Source: Amorphochlora amoebiformis (Eukaryota; Cercozoa; Chlorarachniophyceae). From it: a stretch of DNA of 64,000 bases. A model generated the notes under the pieces. It was not told the DNA's origin, made no database searches, and saw only the letters and a program-made list of their open reading frames with translations. The stretch covers positions 62,001-126,000 of the forward strand of contig BAAHQB010000048.1 in NCBI GenBank assembly GCA_054601695.1, given 5' to 3'. The position numbers and the translations under genes were made by a program. Below are positions 1 to 64,000 of this stretch, in pieces. Numbering within the stretch: the first letter of the stretch is position 1; each line of letters opens with the position of its first letter.

Positions 1-3498
<3,498 letters not shown>

Positions 3499-4666
3499 AT
3501 TACTGTTTTACATTCGCGAATCGTGCTTACTAGATATTTATATGGATAACCGAAGGCCGTGTAAGTTTTGCCTCGCCTGAGTTACTATCAAATTCAAGCA
3601 CCTTGATCATGCGATTAACATTGCAACGTTTTCTGGTATCTACGTACATGTATGTACGCATTACGAATCATATATATGCGCACACTGGCTGAAGATATCT
3701 AGGTTATCTAGGTTTTACCAGTTATATGTGTGTATTAATCTAGTAATATTAAAAACTTAGTATTCAAAGTTGTAATTACTAGAATTATCTAGAACTTACA
3801 TAAAACGACATCTATATACTAGTACTAGTAGTCTAGTAGTACCTATGGTTTCCAGGCTCGATCTAGATATACTCTAGATAGTAACACTGTAACAGATACT
3901 TGCTATTTTCAACTGAATTATTACGGACCTACGTTAGACTAGATAGAGGCTATATCATAGAGCTAGACTGGATCACCATACTCAGTGATATGACTAAAAT
4001 CTAGAAAATATGACGCCAAGCGCAAGTCACATGTACATCTCCAATCTCGTGGAAGTACTAGAGTAGGTAGTACGTAGCATATCTAGATATACATATGTAC
4101 TAGCTAGACTAAACGCGTACGTACGCGTCCAGTACGTACGTACGCGTCCAGTACGTACGTACGTATGTATATAATAGTATGGATATACGCTACGTCAAGT
4201 ACGTATACGTATCTGCGTATGCTCTAGATGCTTGCACAACCTCGACACATGCGCATACTCAAACAAAATTCAGTATGTACTAGATCTAGAGATGTAATAT
4301 TCTAGATATTATCATATTATCTGGAATATAATCTCATGGGTTTACGTACCAGCTAATGAACTTAGGTTATGAATTTCACTGCATGGTATGAATCCAGTGA
4401 ATCATTGCATGACTAGCATGAAGCCAAATTCTTAATTAGCTTGTCCACTAGCAAAGAAAGGAGATTAACGATTACGATCATAGGCAGTATATCGATCTAT
4501 CGGAATTAAGTCTGAGATGACCCAGATGGCATGTTCATTCGAATATACATGCGCATGCAACTTCAGAATGATACGTAGATATCAATTGCTAGTGATCTAG
4601 ATGACAAATTATGACAAACTGGTGAGAAACTGAGCATGACAGTTAGTTAATTAAGTTCTCGGACTG
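3499..4666. other. Convergent intergenic region, CTAG- and GTAC-rich, almost free of (TA)n
   Basis: This 1.17 kb separates the stop of the + strand gene (3498) from the stop of the - strand FG gene (4667). It contrasts with its surroundings: no (TA)n tract, but many CTAG tetranucleotides and two adjacent copies of a GTACGTACGTACGCGTCCA-type unit at about 4112-4165. No exon-like island, RNA gene or long frame is supported. It should contain both 3' untranslated regions. Confidence 0.55.
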
Positions 4667-29142
<24,476 letters not shown>

Positions 29143-29263
29143 TACACAACAGAAACACAGAAATTGCATTTACAATGCTCTTTTCACGAATGTAACAGGT
29201 GCAAACCAAAACTCCGATTGACGAAGCAAATAATAGGAAGCCATCTATTCATATCGATAAGCC
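29143..29263. promoter_or_regulatory. Compact bidirectional promoter between divergent genes
   Basis: Only 121 bp separate the inferred minus ATG (29142) from the plus ATG (29264). No TATA box, (TA)n or satellite is present, although (TA)n tracts bound the neighbourhood. Both 5' untranslated regions and core promoters must fit here unless upstream non-coding exons exist. The plus ATG has the context GATAAGCCATGG and an in-frame TAA two codons upstream. Confidence 0.5.
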
Positions 29264-60055
<30,792 letters not shown>

Positions 60056-60081
60056 GCTATAGCGTCCTCAAACGACTTAAT

Positions 60082-60145
<64 letters not shown>

Positions 60146-60299
60146 CAATATAACATACGTTAGACAACGATTTGCTCCCAAGCCCAAAAGGTTTTATAAG
60201 AGCTGAAATGCTATCAAATCTGGTCCTCCATAAATGTAAAAATATAAATTTAACGTAGGCTATATACACACAAACATGTATTTTCAAATTCATTTATGA

Positions 60300-60343
<44 letters not shown>

Positions 60344-60354
60344 GTATATATGTG

Positions 60355-60388
<34 letters not shown>

Positions 60389-60997
60389 CAGCCGTCGATC
60401 ATCTCTTCTGTTTCCACACAAACATGACTGAGCAAGCGGGCTTTGAATTTCACGACTTTCCAGCAATATTGTTTCATTGAAATTTTCAAAACAGAATTCA
60501 CGATATTTAAAGATTGCATATTACCCATTTGGAGTGATTTACCCCAGTTACAAACAGACCTAAGATTAACCTAACAGGATGTACTCCGTAGCTATAGACT
60601 CTCTTGTTTTTGTTTGACTGTGTGAGTGTTTCAAGCTAGATCGTGCTGTGTGCTCAGTGTTTCTAATGTTTGTACATGTCTAAATTTATTATTCTAAATA
60701 CACGGTGTAGAATATTTTCAGTGACTTGTAAACTTGATGATCCCAGGTTTTTTTTCGTTCCTCAGTTACTATTATAATTCTAGTAATTGTACCTATCACG
60801 GCACCCGAAAAATGATACATAGGGCCGTTTAACTAACACATTCACTAAATTACGAGATTCATTGATTACTACAACTTACGATACACTAGTACTATAAACA
60901 TTACACATGAGTACCTAGAGATTACTATACGTGTATCCTATGGTTAATTTATGTATAATTCAAAACTTTGAACGGTCAATTGGCAGTTCACACGCAC
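60056..60997. other. Convergent intergenic region between kinase and phytoene desaturase
   Basis: About 0.94 kb: (TA)n at 60084-60140 and 60303-60385, otherwise unique AT-rich sequence that should hold both 3' untranslated regions. One exon-like island on the minus strand (60159-60219, ALIKPFGLGSKSLS reading with a gtatgt donor) has no in-phase partner and is not accepted as coding. No RNA gene is recognised. Confidence 0.5.
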
Positions 60998-61332
60998 TTA
61001 AGCGAAGGTAGGGCCATCTGGATTACCCTCCTTGTACTTGTCCTTTTTAGGTCCAAAATTGTCCGGAAACACGTCCACTTTATCACGCCACCCACTGCCA
61101 ATAACAAAATAAACGAATAATAATGAAAAATGAGACCACCGGAGTCAAAATTGGTTCTATTCGGTTATTTATTTAGGTGTTTTTTAGGTGTTTTTTCGAT
61201 AGTTGTTGTGGGAGTCGGTGGTCATGTACCCATAAACTCCTGGAATCTCTACAAGAGGATACTGGCCTTTGAACTCGGGAGCTCTCTGGATTTCGTCGGC
61301 CACCTAGGATATACATATACATATCTATATAT

Positions 61333-61368
<36 letters not shown>

Positions 61369-61433
61369 AATGTATATATATATATATTATATATATATAT
61401 ATATATATATGTTGTATATATAATATATATATG

Positions 61434-61472
<39 letters not shown>

Positions 61473-61593
61473 AGTGTATATACATGTGTATATGTACATT
61501 GACATATACGTTAATCACAGTGCGACAATGATTTTCAGATGTAATGTGATGTAAATGTGATATTTGCAAAATGTTTCAATATGCATGTATACA

Positions 61594-61624
<31 letters not shown>

Positions 61625-61654
61625 TTGTATATATAAATATATTAAACACACACA

Positions 61655-61697
<43 letters not shown>

Positions 61698-61707
61698 CAC
61701 ACACACA

Positions 61708-61765
<58 letters not shown>

Positions 61766-62933
61766 ATATATGTTATATGTTATACTCCCACCTGCTTTCC
61801 ACTCAAAATTGCTCCCTCCATCGACGCAAGATACCTATATACATTTACAATATATATATATATATATATATATGTATTATATACATATACATATACACAT
61901 ATATATTTATAATATATACATATGTACATATATATGTATGTACATATTTATATACAAACACAAAATTCTACATATACACGAAAAAAAAAAACACCCACAC
62001 GCAAAAATACACACCCCACACAAGCAAACACTCCAAACATCAACACATAACGTCCAGAGTAGCCAACTCGAATCCAAATTCAAATTCAAATTTCAAATTC
62101 ACATTCAAATCTCAACCGAAAAGTTATATAAAAAAAAACTCCTACCTCTGCATCGTGAAGTCCCCAGCGAGAAAAAAATTCGGGATAGAGGTTTTCTGAG
62201 CTGGCCTAAACTTTTGACGTCCGGGTTTAGACCAGTACACCTGAGAACCAATTGAGGGAATCATTGAAAAAATGACCACAGTGTTCCGAACGACAGTGTT
62301 TCCTTTTCAATCCGATACGTGTCTGGGTTGGGTTGAGCTTAGAGCTTCTTGAGGTATGCAAATACATATATTTCTATATATATATATATATATATGATTT
62401 TCCTTATAATATACCCCCAAGTTCTTGTTATATAATTTGTGTTATTTGATACTATTAATAGGATCTGAAACTCCACTACAAAAATGCGAAATAATCAATT
62501 GGTTATACGGGGCTACATCACGCAGTGTTCTCATTCAGTATTTTTACCTAAGAATATGGAAAGGACACGTGCCTTTTGAAGCTACTTATGTACTTATATA
62601 TATATGCTAAATACAACATTGATCTAAAATACATATATACACACATATATATATATATATATATATGTAAACCATCTAATATTTGAATACATACATATGT
62701 GCATATCAAACTCTGATATATGTATTTATCTGATAGATAGTGAGTTGGTTAGTCTTTTTATCGTACGCTGAGAGGAGTCTTCACGACGTGGGATTTGAGA
62801 ACGTTTGCCCCTTGCATTTCCTAGGAGAAAAAAAAAATAATAATAAAATTTCGCTGTGTGACTATATTTTTTGTGCGAGTGCATATGCATGTAAGTATAT
62901 ATGTTATGGGTTATACATAGGAGGTAGTATACT

Positions 62934-62975
<42 letters not shown>

Positions 62976-63003
62976 CATAGATCTATGTATATATATGTAT
63001 ATA

Positions 63004-63080
<77 letters not shown>

Positions 63081-63256
63081 GTATGTATGCATAGTTTTTC
63101 AATATCAATATACACACGTATTTAAAATACATATAATACACACACACAACACACACACATATATATACATATATATATATATATGTATATATGTACATAT
63201 GGTTTATACATAGGATGTAATATATTTATGTGTACAAACGTAAAATTAATACATAC

Positions 63257-63302
<46 letters not shown>

Positions 63303-63405
63303 CATATATGCATAATTTTTCAATATCAATATACACACATATTAAAGATACATGTATACATATGCCGTTATGTAAATTTATTTATACATACATATATATA
63401 TATAT

Positions 63406-63445
<40 letters not shown>

Positions 63446-63509
63446 TTATATATAACCTTGGGAAAGAGCTTATGAAGCTCTGCCATGGTTGCATCTACGA
63501 TGTCCTGAT
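60998..63509 (-). CDS. PDS: Phytoene desaturase, C-terminal part (5' end beyond window)
   Basis: Minus exons 63457-63509, 62767-62820, 62146-62240, 61792-61834, 61230-61303 and 60998-61094 join in phase to about 138 codons with TAA at 60998-61000. They spell the conserved end of plant/cyanobacterial-type phytoene desaturase: [46 protein letters not shown] and [17 protein letters not shown], the last being the FAD-binding C-terminal signature. The enzyme desaturates 15-cis-phytoene toward zeta-carotene with plastoquinone as acceptor in plastids. After ILSGK the protein continues about 60 residues ([20 protein letters not shown] and a Lys/Pro/Gly-rich end), longer than I expect for plant enzymes. 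The N-terminal FAD (GxGxxG) motif would lie upstream of 64000. Confidence 0.85.
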
Positions 63510-63519
63510 CTATAATAAT

Positions 63520-63568
<49 letters not shown>

Positions 63569-63606
63569 CATATATATACATATACACATATATATATATA
63601 TATTTA

Positions 63607-63866
63607 TATTGTTACAGCATGTAGAGCTAGCACGGAACCTATAGCTAGTTAACTACGCAGCGGCTGGCTAGACTACCGTCAGTTCCTTAGAGTATACGAC
63701 TACTCGGAACCCAGGAAATTCTCGGAACCCATAGGTTCCGAAGGAGGTAAGGAAGAAAGGAAGTATCCGACTACCGCACAAAGTTATCAATAATCATTCG
63801 TTATAATCCAAACGGACTTGAATCGGAGTCTGGACTACCATCTACTATGACACTGCTCTAACAATA
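63607..63866 (-). mobile_element. Dispersed tRNA-headed element, reverse copy
   Basis: On the minus strand the head TGTTAGAGCAGTGTCATAG and GTAGTCCAGACTCCGATTC parallel the 59356 copy (GTAGTCCAGAGTTCGATTC), followed by GTTTGGATTATA; it ends GCTGTAACAATAT at the (TA)n edge. The body differs (GGTTCCGAG repeats instead of the ACTACC blocks). It lies in a phytoene desaturase intron or just upstream of the visible exons. Confidence 0.55.
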
Positions 63867-64000
63867 TATATATATATATATATTTACGTATATGTATATA
63901 TATGTATATATATATATATTTTTATACATACATATAAATCTATATTCACACATACATCTGAACACGTTCATATCTGAACAACATGTATATATATATATAT

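Noticed and set aside
62320-62560. Minus-strand exon candidates in the phytoene desaturase gene reading VKILNENTA and STQPRH
   Set aside because: Phases allowed them, but exon 62767-62820 supplies the conserved VVKTPLS motif and joins directly to VYWSK, leaving no room for them.

Overview
This is eukaryotic nuclear DNA. The long AT-alphabet open frames (poly-YI, poly-RE, poly-LS) are microsatellite translations, not genes. Once the (TA)n, (CT)n and (GA)n tracts are read as intron filler, short GT-AG bounded exons appear whose phases fit together into four intron-rich protein-coding genes. The carotenoid enzyme, the hybrid histidine kinase and the many CCCTAA/TTAGGG tracts suggest a photosynthetic protist, probably a green-lineage alga with a repeat-swollen genome. 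That placement is inference.

Layout: (1) about 793-3498, + strand: the C-terminal 130 codons of a protein carrying two p97/Cdc48-binding motifs, a SHP box and a VIM. (2) 29142 down to 4667, - strand: a large FG-repeat nucleoporin-like gene of about 35 exons and about 1250 residues, with N-terminal helices, FG blocks, a KASVE pentapeptide array, a KSPK-rich domain, a coil, more FG blocks and an acidic C-terminus. (3) 29264-60055, + strand: a membrane hybrid histidine kinase of about 33 exons and about 640 residues, with a transmembrane sensor, H-box, ATPase domain, complete receiver domain and tail. (4) 63509 down to 60998, - strand: the 3' half of a plant-type phytoene desaturase whose 5' end lies beyond the window. 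Genes 1 and 2 converge, 2 and 3 are head-to-head with 121 bp between start codons, and 3 and 4 converge.

The space between exons is (TA)n plus minisatellites (15, 18, 19, 21, 29, 33, 45, 56 and 342 bp units), purine/pyrimidine tracts, interstitial telomere-like arrays and a dispersed element family with a tRNA-like head in one orientation and the other. The most unusual feature is that many exons are accompanied by arrays of partial copies (echoes). Copies upstream of an exon keep its acceptor and 5' part; copies downstream keep its 3' part and donor; all are spaced by (TA)n. They form ladders of decoy splice sites. The four genes have no evident pathway link. Exon boundaries were deduced by eye from splice signals, phase continuity and protein character; no transcript data were used.
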